A stretch of DNA of 64,000 nucleotides from NCBI RefSeq assembly GCF_030817055.1, contig NZ_JAUSYV010000002.1, positions 325,562 through 389,561 of the forward strand, written 5' to 3'. Source of the DNA: Bacillus sp. V2I10. Lineage in GTDB: Bacteria; Bacillota; Bacilli; Bacillales; Bacillaceae. A program made the position numbers and the translations under genes. The notes below the pieces were generated by a model, which was not told the origin of the DNA, ran no database searches, and worked only from the letters and a program-made list of their open reading frames with translations. Positions 27,314 through 36,403 of this stretch are shown one piece after another. Within the stretch, counting starts at the first letter, position 1. The number at the start of each line of letters is the position of its first letter.

Positions 27314-28651
27314 TTGGCTATTTCTTTTGACTATTCTAATGCCTTATCATTTATGAAAAAAAGAGAAGTAGATCATCTAAGTGAATTTGTAAAAATAGCT
27401 CATGATCGGCTTCATGAAAAGAAAGGCCTCGGATCCGATTTTCTCGGTTGGGTGGATTGGCAGATTCACTATGATAAAGACGAATTTGGGCGAATCAAAC
27501 AAGTTGCTGAGAGAATCCGTGATAATTCAGATGCTCTTATTGTCATTGGCATCGGTGGGTCTTATTTAGGCGCAAAAGCGGCAATTGACGCATTGGCCCA
27601 CAGTTTTCATAACCAGATGAACAATAAAACACAAGTTTATTTCGCAGGTCAGAATATCAGTTCTACTTATATTGCTCATTTATTAGAGCAATTAGAGGAT
27701 AAAGATATCTCTGTTAATGTTATCTCTAAATCGGGAACAACGACGGAACCAGCCATTGCTTTTCGTTTTCTTCGTGACTATATGGTGAAAAAGTATGGAA
27801 AAGAGGAGGCAAGAAAACGGATTTATGCTACCACTGACCAAGCTAAGGGCGCATTAAAAAAGATTGCTGACAAAGAAGGATATGAATCCTTTGTGATTCC
27901 GGATGACGTAGGCGGAAGATATTCTGTGCTGACATCAGTCGGTCTCTTACCTATTGCTGTAGCTGGACTGAATATCGATCGAATGATGGAAGGTGCAGCA
28001 GAGGCCTATCATAAATATAACAATCCAGATCTTTTATCTAATGAGTGCTATCAGTATGCTGCTGTACGGAATATCCTTTACGGCAAGGGGAATGTTATCG
28101 AACTGCTTGTTAACTATGAACCTTCTCTCCATTATGTCTCTGAATGGTGGAAAAAGTTATTTGGAGAAAGTGAAGGAAAAGATCAGAAAGGACTTTTTCC
28201 TGCATCAATAGATTATACAACTGGTTTGCATTCCATGGGTCAATATGTACAGGAAGGCCGACGAAATCTGATAGAAACTGTTTTACATGTAAAGAAACCT
28301 CGTGTTGAGCTGACAATTCAAGAAGATCCAGAAAATATCGATGGATTAAACTTCTTGGCCGGAAAGACGGTTAATGAAGTCAACATAAAAGCTTTTCAGG
28401 GTACAGTATTGGCCCATTTAGACGGAGGAGTACCTAACTTGATTGTAGAACTGGATGAAATGAATGAATACAGCTTTGGTGAAATGATTTACTTTTTCGA
28501 GAAGGCCTGTGCTATTAGCGGACACTTGATAGGTGTAAATCCGTTTGATCAGCCGGGAGTTGAAGCTTACAAGAAGAATATGTTTGCTTTACTTGGCAAA
28601 CCAGGCTTTGAAAAAGAGAAGAAAGAACTGGAGCTGCGTTTATCCAAATAA
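27314..28651 (+). CDS. pgi: Glucose-6-phosphate isomerase
   Basis: Interconverts fructose 6-phosphate and glucose 6-phosphate. 445 residues, with the PGI motifs VIGIGGSYLGAKAAIDAL, SKSGTTTEPAIAFR and GLHSMGQYVQEGRRNLIETV, and a C-terminal NPFDQPGVEAYKKNMF. The TTG start follows GGGAAGGGGAAG. The 155-base gap after zwf shows no terminator, so they are probably co-transcribed. It routes the RuMP product into Zwf. Confidence 0.93.
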   Translation: MAISFDYSNALSFMKKREVDHLSEFVKIAHDRLHEKKGLGSDFLGWVDWQIHYDKDEFGRIKQVAERIRDNSDALIVIGIGGSYLGAKAAIDALAHSFHNQMNNKTQVYFAGQNISSTYIAHLLEQLEDKDISVNVISKSGTTTEPAIAFRFLRDYMVKKYGKEEARKRIYATTDQAKGALKKIADKEGYESFVIPDDVGGRYSVLTSVGLLPIAVAGLNIDRMMEGAAEAYHKYNNPDLLSNECYQYAAVRNILYGKGNVIELLVNYEPSLHYVSEWWKKLFGESEGKDQKGLFPASIDYTTGLHSMGQYVQEGRRNLIETVLHVKKPRVELTIQEDPENIDGLNFLAGKTVNEVNIKAFQGTVLAHLDGGVPNLIVELDEMNEYSFGEMIYFFEKACAISGHLIGVNPFDQPGVEAYKKNMFALLGKPGFEKEKKELELRLSK

Positions 28652-28768
28652 ATAAGTAACATCAATAAGGTTTATATTTATCATATAACTCTAAATGAAA
28701 ATTAAAGTTTGTTTTCAAAGATGCATTACTGATTATTAAAATTAAAATGAAGAAGGGACGAATTGACC

Positions 28769-30184
28769 ATGGGAAAACAACAAATCGGAGTGATCGGTTT
28801 AGCCGTAATGGGTAAAAATCTCGCATTAAATATTGAAAGCAGAGGTTATTCTGTTTCTGTATTCAACCGTTCATATGAAAAAACAGAAGAATTTTTAAAG
28901 AACGAAGCAGAGGGGAAAAATTTTGTTGGTGCGAATAGCATCGAAGAATTTGTTCAATCATTAGAAAAACCACGAAAAATTTTATTAATGGTTAAAGCAG
29001 GCGTACCAACAGATGCAACGATTGATTCGTTAAAACCTTACCTTGAAAAGGGCGACATCCTCATCGATGGAGGAAATACATTTTTCCAAGATACAATTAG
29101 ACGTAATAAAGAATTAGAAGTAACAGGTATCCACTTTATTGGTACAGGTGTTTCAGGTGGGGAAGAAGGAGCATTGAAAGGTCCATCTATTATGCCTGGT
29201 GGCCAAAAAGAAGCGTATGAACTTGTAGAGCCAATTTTGAAAGCGATTTCAGCAAAAGTTGAAGGAGACTCTTGTTGTACATATATTGGTCCCAATGGTG
29301 CCGGCCATTACGTAAAAATGGTCCATAACGGTATCGAATACGGCGATATGCAGTTAATTTCAGAAGCTTATTTCATTATGAAACATGTGCTTGGCTTAAG
29401 TGCCCAAGAACTTCATGAAGTATTTGCAGAATGGAACAAAGGGGAATTAGATAGTTATCTAATTGAGATTACAGCAGACATCTTTACAAAGGTGGATAAA
29501 GAAACAGGTAAACCACTTGTTGATTTGATTTTAGATACAGCAGGACAAAAAGGTACAGGTAAATGGACTAGTCAAAGTGCGTTAGATTTAGGAGTATCAC
29601 TTCCAATTGTCACAGAATCTGTGTTTGCTCGCTTTATTTCCGCTTTGAAAGAAGAACGAGTTAAGGCAAGTAAGCTTTTAAAAGGACCTGCAGAGAAGGT
29701 GTTTGAAGGTAATAAAGAAGAATTAATTGAAGCAGTACGCAAAGCTTTATATATGAGTAAAATTTGTTCGTACGCACAAGGCTTTGCCCAAATGCGTTCG
29801 GCGTCTGAAGAGTATGACTGGAATCTTAGATATGGCGATATTGCAATGATTTTCCGTGGCGGTTGTATCATTCGTGCACAATTCTTACAAAAAATTAAAG
29901 ATGCTTATGACCGTGATCCTAACTTGCCAAACTTATTATTAGATTCGTACTTTAAAGAAATAGTAGAAAGCTATCAATCTGCATTACGTCAAGTACTCTC
30001 TGTGGCAATTGAACGAGGCATTGCGGTACCATCATTCTCCAGCGCATTATCTTATTATGACAGTTATCGTACAGAAACGTTACCGGCAAATCTGTTACAA
30101 GCACAACGTGATTACTTTGGTGCACACACATACCAACGTATAGATAAAGATGGCATTTTCCATACAGAGTGGCTTCGAAAGTAG
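28769..30184 (+). CDS. gnd: 6-Phosphogluconate dehydrogenase, decarboxylating (NADP type, long form)
   Basis: 471 residues, full-length Gnd/GndA: IGVIGLAVMGKNLALNIESR and FNRSYEKTEEF for cofactor binding, GVSGGEEGALKGPSIMPGG and VKMVHNGIEYGDMQLISEA for the substrate site, and the long C-terminal tail with RAQRDYFGAHTYQRIDKDG-type ending. The Asn-Arg-Ser at the end of the second strand fits NADP+. AAGGGA supports the ATG at 28769. It completes oxidation to ribulose 5-phosphate and CO2; an NAD-type paralogue lies at 34060. Confidence 0.93.
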   Translation: MGKQQIGVIGLAVMGKNLALNIESRGYSVSVFNRSYEKTEEFLKNEAEGKNFVGANSIEEFVQSLEKPRKILLMVKAGVPTDATIDSLKPYLEKGDILIDGGNTFFQDTIRRNKELEVTGIHFIGTGVSGGEEGALKGPSIMPGGQKEAYELVEPILKAISAKVEGDSCCTYIGPNGAGHYVKMVHNGIEYGDMQLISEAYFIMKHVLGLSAQELHEVFAEWNKGELDSYLIEITADIFTKVDKETGKPLVDLILDTAGQKGTGKWTSQSALDLGVSLPIVTESVFARFISALKEERVKASKLLKGPAEKVFEGNKEELIEAVRKALYMSKICSYAQGFAQMRSASEEYDWNLRYGDIAMIFRGGCIIRAQFLQKIKDAYDRDPNLPNLLLDSYFKEIVESYQSALRQVLSVAIERGIAVPSFSSALSYYDSYRTETLPANLLQAQRDYFGAHTYQRIDKDGIFHTEWLRK

Positions 30185-30261
30185 TTAAAATAATATTGGA
30201 GGTACCAAAACCTCTTTATATAGATGTAACAAAAGTTTTTGTTAGTTGAATATTTTTTCGT

Positions 30262-30304
30262 AAAAAGGAGAAGCCTTCGATTATTAGAAGTTTCTCCTTT
30301 TTAT
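30262..30304 (+). terminator. Terminator of zwf-pgi-gnd
   Basis: AAAAAGGAGAA pairs with TTCTCCTTTTT with small internal mismatches. The rest of 30.3-30.5 kb holds no gene. Confidence 0.8.
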
Positions 30305-30514
30305 TTGATAGATTCTATCAAACCATTTAATCATTAAACCAAGGATTGTTCAATTGTAGGGGTAAAAACAAAAATCAAAGTATGTTCCCCATAAACTCCT
30401 AATCTATTAATGCTAAATCGAAGAAAAAAAATGATTCTTAATTAGAAATTTATGAACTATGAATGCAGTCTTATCAAATAGGGCTTCATTAGCTCTTATA
30501 ACTTCAATTTTCGA

Positions 30515-30757
30515 TTATGGTGTTTCTTTTTCCGCAAAATCATCCATATGTTCTATGCTTTTTATAAGAATCTTTAATTCCTCTGTTAATCGCAGAAACT
30601 CTTCCTTGTTGCGATCTCGTAATGTCTGATCGACTTCTTTTTGGATTTGCCACATTCGAAATTCACGAAGGGCTGTGTCTAATACCATTTCAGCAAAAAG
30701 CGAATCATTATGGTTTACTTCCTGATCTTCTGATGCATGAAACACATTCTTTTCCAT
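30515..30757 (-). CDS. IDEAL-domain small protein
   Basis: 80 residues. The segment MVLDTALREFRMWQIQKEVD followed by RNKEEFLRLTEELKIL fits the short helical IDEAL domain found in several Bacillus proteins of mostly unknown role. CAAGGAG precedes the ATG. A larger IDEAL protein is at 51112. It lies between gnd and hxlB without sharing an HxlR box. Confidence 0.65.
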   Translation of the reverse strand: MEKNVFHASEDQEVNHNDSLFAEMVLDTALREFRMWQIQKEVDQTLRDRNKEEFLRLTEELKILIKSIEHMDDFAEKETP

Positions 30758-30806
30758 AAGAAATCAACTCCTTGTACTTTTTGTCGGCTTTAGCATTTAA
30801 TATTTA

Positions 30807-31031
30807 TTAGAATAGGCAGTTCCTCCCTTTCCTGCCCAGAGGAGAGACTTCAGCCATTTGCAAAAGCTTTTGGGGGATGTCATCAGAAAAAATCATTATG
30901 TCCGTTTGATTATCTAAACATTCTGAATTAACTTCGGGAATTCCTTTAATTTTTATCCATTCCTCTAAATACCGCACGACTCGTACTGGTAGCTCTGACC
31001 CTTGTATATTATATGCTAAAGTACAAACCAT
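30807..31031 (-). CDS. Hypothetical protein (74 aa)
   Basis: The frame starts MVCTLAYNIQGSELPVRVVR and has no strong ribosome binding site (only AATAAG). The amino-acid composition looks like a globular protein. It is followed 50 bases later by the IDEAL gene on the same strand. The family is not recognised, and it may be a fragment. Confidence 0.4.
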   Translation of the reverse strand: MVCTLAYNIQGSELPVRVVRYLEEWIKIKGIPEVNSECLDNQTDIMIFSDDIPQKLLQMAEVSPLGRKGRNCLF

Positions 31032-31382
31032 TAATCTTATTTTCGTCTAAAATTAAAAGATCTATACATGATATATTCATATATATTAAATTTTGTATAT
31101 GAATTGAAAGAATGAAGAAGTTCTAGAGTAAACAAATCTAAAATCTATGATCTTTGGAAATCAGGTGAGATATCATAGGTACCTCAAGAACTAGGTTATA
31201 AAACCATTTAATAAACCGGTAGGGGATAATGAAAAGAATTCTCAGAAAGAATCTATTTAATAGGAAGAAACTCGTCAAAATCTCTTAATTTCTTACGAGC
31301 AGCGAGTATTTCTTTGCAGGGTTGATTTATCTTATTTTTTGTTGCATTTTGATAGTTGATAAGCCAATATTTTACCTTATAC
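31032..31382. other. Intergenic, no supported gene
   Basis: AT-rich; no reading frame with a ribosome binding site and no clear repeat. Confidence 0.4.
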
Positions 31383-31419
31383 AAAAAAGGGCAACTTCAC
31401 CAAAAGGTGAAATCTGCCC
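31383..31419 (-). terminator. Terminator downstream of hxlA-hxlB
   Basis: On the minus strand GGGCA-GATTTCACC pairs with GGTGAA-GTTGCCC, followed by TTTTTTG. A near-identical hairpin ends the tkt transcript at 44397. Confidence 0.85.
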
Positions 31420-31585
31420 AGAATGAGGTTGATTCATACATAAATTAGGATGGTATTAAATCTGTAATTTGACAGGTCTTTATAGGTTCTATGTTTCTGT
31501 CGAAGGAAGGATTTTTGTACCCGAATCACAATTAGTATGATTTATTTTTTGATAAATTACTAGTCATACATTTAAGTGCCTTGTC

Positions 31586-32146
31586 CTACTCTAGATTTGC
31601 ATGTCTTCCATACATTTTTTGTCCGGCTAATTCCTTTTTATTCATGACTCTTAGTATGACAGAATCGAAGAATAAGAGGAGACTTTGCTCGAATAAGGAC
31701 CCCATAGGCTGTATGGTTTTGTAGTCACTGTCTGCCCCTGCCTTAGGTTTGGCAGGTATTTTAATAGCCAAATCACTTATTTTCCCAATGGTCGAATCAG
31801 GGGAAATCGTGACAACTGCGACAGATGCATCTAAACTTTTAGCCTTCTCTGCCATTGACACCAAACTTTTTGTCTCCCCTGAACCGGAAGCAATTATTAA
31901 AATATCATCTTTTTCTAGACCAGGTGTTACCGTTTCTCCTACTACAAAGGCATCTAACCCCATGTGCATCATACGCATGACAAAGGACTTGGCCATAAAT
32001 CCAGATCGACCGGCACCAGCCACAAGAATTTTCTTGGATTTAAGTATTTGATCCACCAATTTTTCAGCTTCATCTTCAGATATTAATTCAATTGTCCGAT
32101 TTAACTCGTTTACAATTTCAGCTGCATATTGAGTAGTCTTCATCAT
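31586..32146 (-). CDS. hxlB: 3-Hexulose-6-phosphate isomerase (PHI)
   Basis: Converts D-arabino-3-hexulose 6-phosphate to fructose 6-phosphate, the second RuMP step. 186-residue SIS-domain protein: KKILVAGAGRSGFMAKSFVM, VGETVTPGLEKDDILIIASG followed by SGETKSLVSMA, and PMGSLFEQSLLLFFDSVILR near the C-terminus, as in HxlB/PHI. AAGGG precedes the ATG. Fourteen bases after hxlA, same operon. Together with HxlA it removes formaldehyde from the cytosol. Confidence 0.94.
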   Translation of the reverse strand: MMKTTQYAAEIVNELNRTIELISEDEAEKLVDQILKSKKILVAGAGRSGFMAKSFVMRMMHMGLDAFVVGETVTPGLEKDDILIIASGSGETKSLVSMAEKAKSLDASVAVVTISPDSTIGKISDLAIKIPAKPKAGADSDYKTIQPMGSLFEQSLLLFFDSVILRVMNKKELAGQKMYGRHANLE

Positions 32147-32160
32147 TCACATTACCCTTC

Positions 32161-32802
32161 TTAAACAAAAGTCGCTTGTTTAATTAATTCTTGCATTTTA
32201 GCAGCTACAGCTTTTTTATCATCTTGGTTTGCAATACCTCCACCTACAATGACAAGGTCAGGGTTTGATTTAAGAACTTCTGGAAGTGTTTCTAATTTAA
32301 TACCGCCTGCGATTGCAGTTTTTGCATTTTTTACAACACCTTTAATTGTTTCAAGGTCCTTAAATGAGTTTTGACCTTTTGCTTGTAGGTCGTAACCTGT
32401 GTGGACACAAATATAGTCTACACCCATTTCGTCAACTTCATAAGCACGTTTTGCGATATCCTTTACTGCGATTAAATCAATAAGGATTTTTTTACCTTGT
32501 TTTTTTGCTTCTGCAACTGCGCCTTTGATGGACTCATCTTCAGCTACAGCTAGAATAGTGACGATATCAGCACCATGTTCAGCGGCTTTTAAAACTTCGT
32601 AACCTGCTGCATCCATTGTTTTCATGTCAGCTAATACTTGTAATTGAGGGAATGCTTCTTTAATAGCTTTTACTGCTTGAAGACCTTCAATTTTAACAAC
32701 CGGTGTACCAATTTCTACGATATCAATGTGGTCTTTAACTTCTTCCACCAACTTGATTGCTTCTTGAGTATTTACTAGGTCTAACGCTAATTGAAGTTCC
32801 AT
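32161..32802 (-). CDS. hxlA: 3-Hexulose-6-phosphate synthase (HPS)
   Basis: Condenses formaldehyde with ribulose 5-phosphate. 213 residues, orotidine-decarboxylase-like barrel: MELQLALDLVNTQEAIKLVE, VEIGTPVVKIEG, VLADMKTMDAAGYEV with the DxKxxD catalytic set, HTGYDLQAKG and AIAGGIKLETLP. AAGGAG fits the ATG. It is the entry enzyme of the cluster and heads hxlA-hxlB, with an HxlR box 87 bases upstream. Confidence 0.95.
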   Translation of the reverse strand: MELQLALDLVNTQEAIKLVEEVKDHIDIVEIGTPVVKIEGLQAVKAIKEAFPQLQVLADMKTMDAAGYEVLKAAEHGADIVTILAVAEDESIKGAVAEAKKQGKKILIDLIAVKDIAKRAYEVDEMGVDYICVHTGYDLQAKGQNSFKDLETIKGVVKNAKTAIAGGIKLETLPEVLKSNPDLVIVGGGIANQDDKKAVAAKMQELIKQATFV

Positions 32803-32861
32803 GAATACTTCACTCCTTGTTTTTTATTGGTTTTTTGTTTTTATTTATTGTTGCTACCTAT

Positions 32862-32928
32862 ATTGTAATCTCTAATTTTTTAAAAAAGAAGTACACACTT
32901 TTATATCATATAGTGTTTAAAAGTATAC
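32862..32928 (-). promoter_or_regulatory. HxlR box E and -10 of the hxlAB promoter
   Basis: On the minus strand, GTATACT, 7 bases, ACTATAT, 7 bases, AAGTGTGTACTT (32928-32889), then TACAAT at 32867-32862, exactly 27 nt from the G of GTACTT. Same geometry as box A. Confidence 0.85.
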
Positions 32929-32954
32929 TAAAGGAAAAAGAAAGAAAGGAAGCT

Positions 32955-33071
32955 ATGTTCCGTGGAAATTATGTAGAAGTTATGTTAAAGGGAAAAGATG
33001 TGACTCAAAAAGAAAATCGTGATACATTTATCGGCAATCATATAGTAAGTGGAAGCATGCAACTGATCTAA
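32955..33071 (+). CDS. Possible 38-aa peptide divergent from hxlA
   Basis: The ATG is preceded by AAAGGAAG at a good distance, and the frame encodes MFRGNYVEVMLKGKDVTQKE then an 18-residue tail. It is divergent from hxlA just beyond its activator box. No homologue is recognised and it may be chance. Confidence 0.3.
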   Translation: MFRGNYVEVMLKGKDVTQKENRDTFIGNHIVSGSMQLI

Positions 33072-33116
33072 TTCAATAGCGTTCTTTTCAACTGTCCTCC
33101 GATATGGGTAACAAGT

Positions 33117-33165
33117 TAAAACCACATGGAGGAACCCTTTATAAAGGTTCCTCCATGTGGTTTTT
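33117..33165. terminator. Bidirectional terminator
   Basis: AAAACCACATGGAGGAACC pairs with GGTTCCTCCATGTGGTTTT, a near-perfect stem of about 20 bp. It separates the 32955 frame from the convergent hxlR copy 2. Confidence 0.9.
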
Positions 33166-33286
33166 AGTGTCTAATTAATTAAAGTTATTTTCCTTAATAT
33201 GCCTATAAAAAGATAAAAAGATAGCGTTCTCAAAAAATGATATAAAAGGATTGTTTCTAATCCTTAATGAAGAATACTTTTTTCTA

Positions 33287-33652
33287 CTAGAGAGAATCTT
33301 CTTTTATTTCTTGTTGGTTATTTAAGACAGTCTCCATATATTCACTGCCCCAGTCATACATAGATTCGAGAATTGGCATCAGGCTTTCTCCTCTTTTGGT
33401 CAGAGAATATTCAACTTTGGGTGGAACAACAGGGTAGACTTCACGGTGGACAATGAGGTCTTCTTCCAGCTCTCGCAATTGACTTGCGAGCATTCTCTGC
33501 GTAATATCAGGAATCAGAGATTTTAGTTCGCCATATCGCTTGGTTCCTTCTTTGCCCAGATGCCACATAATAAGCATCTTCCATTTACCGCCAATAATAG
33601 AAAGTGTTAATTCTTTTTCGCAGTAAAACGTCTTGTCACGCAGATGTGCCAT
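33287..33652 (-). CDS. hxlR: HxlR-type formaldehyde-responsive activator, copy 2
   Basis: 121 residues, collinear with copies 1 and 3 and with the same FYCEKELTLSIIGGKWKMLI start, so Cys11 and Lys13 are kept. GGAGGG precedes the ATG. It diverges from a box and a decayed zwf 5' end, the same arrangement as hxlR copy 1 with zwf, so the block arose by duplication. It presumably now drives gndB. Confidence 0.92.
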   Translation of the reverse strand: MAHLRDKTFYCEKELTLSIIGGKWKMLIMWHLGKEGTKRYGELKSLIPDITQRMLASQLRELEEDLIVHREVYPVVPPKVEYSLTKRGESLMPILESMYDWGSEYMETVLNNQQEIKEDSL

Positions 33653-33678
33653 TTATTATCCCTCCATGTCAAATAATA

Positions 33679-33745
33679 GTGTACTTATTAATACTATATA
33701 ATAAAAAAGTGCGTACTTACAAATATAAATTATAGATATTATACT
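33679..33745 (+). promoter_or_regulatory. HxlR box B and -10 upstream of the zwf remnant and gndB
   Basis: GTGTACT, 7 bases, ACTATAT, 7 bases, AAGTGCGTACTT (33679-33718), then TATACT at 33740-33745, 27 nt after the GTACTT start. It reads towards the zwf remnant and gndB with no terminator in between. Confidence 0.8.
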
Positions 33746-33834
33746 TGTATCTACATAGATGATCATCACCCTAACTATTACCTTGTACATTGATAAGAAT
33801 CTATACATCACATCAAGACTAAAGGGGGGATTTA

Positions 33835-33969
33835 ATGACTATTCCACGTAATCATATTTTAAACAAGAATGCTTTCAAATGTCCTAAATCGTTGGAAGTG
33901 CATTCCGTGACCTTTGTCTTATTTAGAACAACAGGAAAGTTAGATAATAAGATAATTTTTCCCTGCTAA
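33835..33969 (+). pseudogene. Decayed 5' end of a second zwf
   Basis: 44 codons starting MTIPRNHILNKNAFKCPKSL then EVHSVTFVLFRTTGKLDNKI and a stop. This aligns with the intact Zwf N-terminus (TVPRDINLGEDAIDVLNSLE, VDSVTFVLFGATGDLAKRKI). The GATGDL motif is lost and the rest of the gene is missing. AAGGGGGGA precedes the ATG, so a short peptide may still be translated. Confidence 0.85.
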
Positions 33970-34059
33970 AAAATAAATACTGGCTAACAAAGGTTACCTA
34001 TATGTAAAAAGAAAGACGAACAAATTAGGAGTACACTATTCTAACAGGAGGCAATCAAG

Positions 34060-34971
34060 ATGAAAGTCGGATTAATCGGTTTAGGAAAAATGGGATTAAA
34101 CTTAGGTCAAAACCTAATTGAACGAAACCACGATGTAGTAGCCTATGATTTGAATTCCTGTGCTGTAGAAGAAATGGAAAAACACGGAGCTAAGGGAACA
34201 ACTAATATATTAGAACTCATTAAATCATTAGAACAACCTCGAATAATTTGGCTTATGGTTCCACATGGTGCAGTTGATTTTGTAATTGGTGAAGTGACAC
34301 CGTTTTTAAATAGTGGCGATATTTTAATTGAAGCTGGCAATTCCCACTATAAGGACACCATTCGTCGCTATAACAGCCTAAAGAAATATGGTGTGAGCTT
34401 TATGGATGCCGGGACTTCTGGCGGGATGGAAGGTGCTCGTAACGGAGCTTGTTACATGGTTGGAGGAGACCTCGAAGCTTGGCGCATAGTGGAGCCCATT
34501 TTCAGAGACACAGCTGTAGAAAATGGATATTTATATGCAGGAAAATCAGGGAGTGGTCACTTCTTAAAAATGATCCACAATGGGATTGAATACGGAATGA
34601 TGGCTGCCATTGGCGAAGGATTCGAACTATTAGAGAAAAGCGAATTCGAGTATGACTATGAGAAAGTAGCAAGGGTATGGAATAACGGTTCGGTTATTCG
34701 TTCATGGCTTATGGATTTAACAGAACGTGCATTTTCTAAAGATGCAAAATTAGAAGAAATCAAAGGGGTAATGAATTCTTCTGGTGAAGGAAAGTGGACG
34801 GTCGAAACGGCTTTCGATTTACAAACCGCCACTCCCGTCATCGCCATGTCCTTATTGATGCGCTATCGTTCATTAGAAAACGATACATTTACAGGGAAAG
34901 TGGTAGCCGCGCTACGCAACGAATTTGGAGGGCATGCTGTAGAAAAAAGCGAGAAAATCTTAAGCGTTTAA
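34060..34971 (+). CDS. gndB: 6-Phosphogluconate dehydrogenase, NAD-type short form (YqeC/GndB-like)
   Basis: 303 residues. VGLIGLGKMGLNLGQNLIER then VVAYDLN (an Asp after the second strand, favouring NAD+), DAGTSGGMEGARNGACYMVG, HFLKMIHNGIEYGMMAAIGE. It lacks the long C-terminal tail of Gnd, as YqeC-type enzymes do. AGGAGG precedes the ATG. With Gnd at 28769 the cluster offers NADPH- and NADH-yielding decarboxylation of 6-phosphogluconate, useful for formaldehyde dissimilation. Confidence 0.88.
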   Translation: MKVGLIGLGKMGLNLGQNLIERNHDVVAYDLNSCAVEEMEKHGAKGTTNILELIKSLEQPRIIWLMVPHGAVDFVIGEVTPFLNSGDILIEAGNSHYKDTIRRYNSLKKYGVSFMDAGTSGGMEGARNGACYMVGGDLEAWRIVEPIFRDTAVENGYLYAGKSGSGHFLKMIHNGIEYGMMAAIGEGFELLEKSEFEYDYEKVARVWNNGSVIRSWLMDLTERAFSKDAKLEEIKGVMNSSGEGKWTVETAFDLQTATPVIAMSLLMRYRSLENDTFTGKVVAALRNEFGGHAVEKSEKILSV

Positions 34972-35105
34972 AGAAAAGCATTTCCATGAGACGCTCCTAA
35001 TAAGGTTCACTTCTGTAAATCTAAAATGTAAACGGTTAAATACAAGGCTGATAGAAAAAAAAGAGGCTATGAAAAACTTAAATACACTTTGGAGGAGAGA
35101 TTAAT

Positions 35106-35264
35106 ATGAAAACATTACAGATCAAACGATATTTTTTGAGTGAAAAAGAACGCGAAACTTATGAAAAGAATGTGCTGCAAAATATGCCAGAATTATCTGA
35201 AAGAGTACTACAGTGGGATGACAAGGAGTTATTGGAGAAAGTAGAAAGCCATTCTTATTCTTAA
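35106..35264 (+). CDS. Small hypothetical protein (52 aa) after gndB
   Basis: A perfect GGAGGAGAG (35091-35099) stands 6 bases before the ATG. The product starts MKTLQIKRYFLSEKERETYE, continues KNVLQNMPELSERVLQWDDK and ends KVESHSYS. Highly charged and helical. Probably in the gndB transcript, since a terminator follows its stop by about 18 bases. Family not recognised. Confidence 0.6.
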   Translation: MKTLQIKRYFLSEKERETYEKNVLQNMPELSERVLQWDDKELLEKVESHSYS

Positions 35265-35281
35265 AAAAGAGACTATAGATG

Positions 35282-35317
35282 AAAAATCAGGAGGTATAGT
35301 TACCTTCTGATTTTTCA
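35282..35317 (+). terminator. Terminator of the gndB transcript
   Basis: AAAAATCAGGAGGT pairs with ACCTTCTGATTTTT with one mismatch and a 6-nt loop. Confidence 0.85.
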
Positions 35318-35644
35318 ATAATAAAAACATTATTGGGGATACTTGAAATTTTTTTCCTAATTAGAAGTGTTATATTTTCAAGTAAAAGCCTAAATATAAA
35401 AAGAAATCAAAAAAACCTCCTTGTTGAAAAAAAGGGGGGCTCCATAACATTGTTCTTTACTTTTCTTTATTAAAACCAATGACTACTTTAACCCTTTCCT
35501 GAACCAATTACTTTCAATACAGTACTTTTAACCAATACCACCTGTTATAACTGCTTCTTTTCTCTTACTCTTATCTTTCATTTTTTGCATTCGGAAAATT
35601 ATTATTTGCGATAAACTAAGGTTGCGCTCTATCTTTCGTTCCAA
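35318..35644. other. Intergenic between convergent genes
   Basis: No supported gene. A run of A, CCTCC and a GGGGGG tract near 35405-35440 could form a weak leftward terminator. Confidence 0.35.
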
Positions 35645-36403
35645 TTATTTCTGCACTAGAACTAGATTCATTAATTCTTCTGCTACTTTATTGGTGGCAA
35701 AAATCGTGTATTTCCCGACCATCATTTGTATTCCACCAGCTTCGGAAATCAGTAACTGTCCTGCTGCGATGTCATAGCGATTAGGATTGAGATAGATAGC
35801 TGCATCCAATCGTCCTGCTGCGATATAAGCTAAGGTAACAGCAGCTGTACCCACAATACGAATCCTGAACACTTCATTCACGATGCTATCCAAAAGGATC
35901 ATGCGCTCCCTATTGCTTTCCTTATCTCCATCCTTCGAAAAGTCCCCTATAGAAACAAAGGATTCAGAAAGCTCTGTTGCCCTAACTTTAATAGGTTTTC
36001 CGTCCTGAAAGGCACCTTCTCCTTTTGCCGCCCAAAACAATTCTCCTAAAGCTGGTAAAGAAATGGCAGCAACAATTAGATCACCTTGATAGGTAAGAGC
36101 GATAGAAACTCCATAAAGGGGAACTCCTACACTATAATTAACCGTCCCATCAATGGGATCAATCACCCATTCATAATCCCCCGATCCTTCAATAATCCCC
36201 ACTTCTTCACTAAATATTCGATGATCAGGGTATTTTTCCTTGATTCGGTGAATGATGAAACTTTCCACTTTAACATCCATTTCAGTAACGAAATCTTTTT
36301 CAGATTTTAAAGTCTGTTGACCAGCTTGTCCTGCGTTTAAGAGAATAAATTTCCCTGCGTCTTTAGCTAGTTCTGTTGCAAAAGATAAATATTGCTTATA
36401 CAT
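35645..36403 (-). CDS. Inositol-monophosphatase-family sugar phosphatase
   Basis: 252 residues with the Mg-dependent phosphatase motifs: FSEEVGIIEG (metal Glu), VIDPIDGTVNYSVGVP (DPIDGT) and YDIAAGQLLISEAGG (usual WDxAAG, with Tyr for Trp). Members act on inositol phosphate, fructose 1,6-bisphosphate or other sugar phosphates. The position among sugar-phosphate genes suggests a role in clearing or recycling a phosphorylated intermediate, but it has no HxlR box. GGGGGGAAAA precedes the ATG. Confidence 0.85.
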   Translation of the reverse strand: MYKQYLSFATELAKDAGKFILLNAGQAGQQTLKSEKDFVTEMDVKVESFIIHRIKEKYPDHRIFSEEVGIIEGSGDYEWVIDPIDGTVNYSVGVPLYGVSIALTYQGDLIVAAISLPALGELFWAAKGEGAFQDGKPIKVRATELSESFVSIGDFSKDGDKESNRERMILLDSIVNEVFRIRIVGTAAVTLAYIAAGRLDAAIYLNPNRYDIAAGQLLISEAGGIQMMVGKYTIFATNKVAEELMNLVLVQK

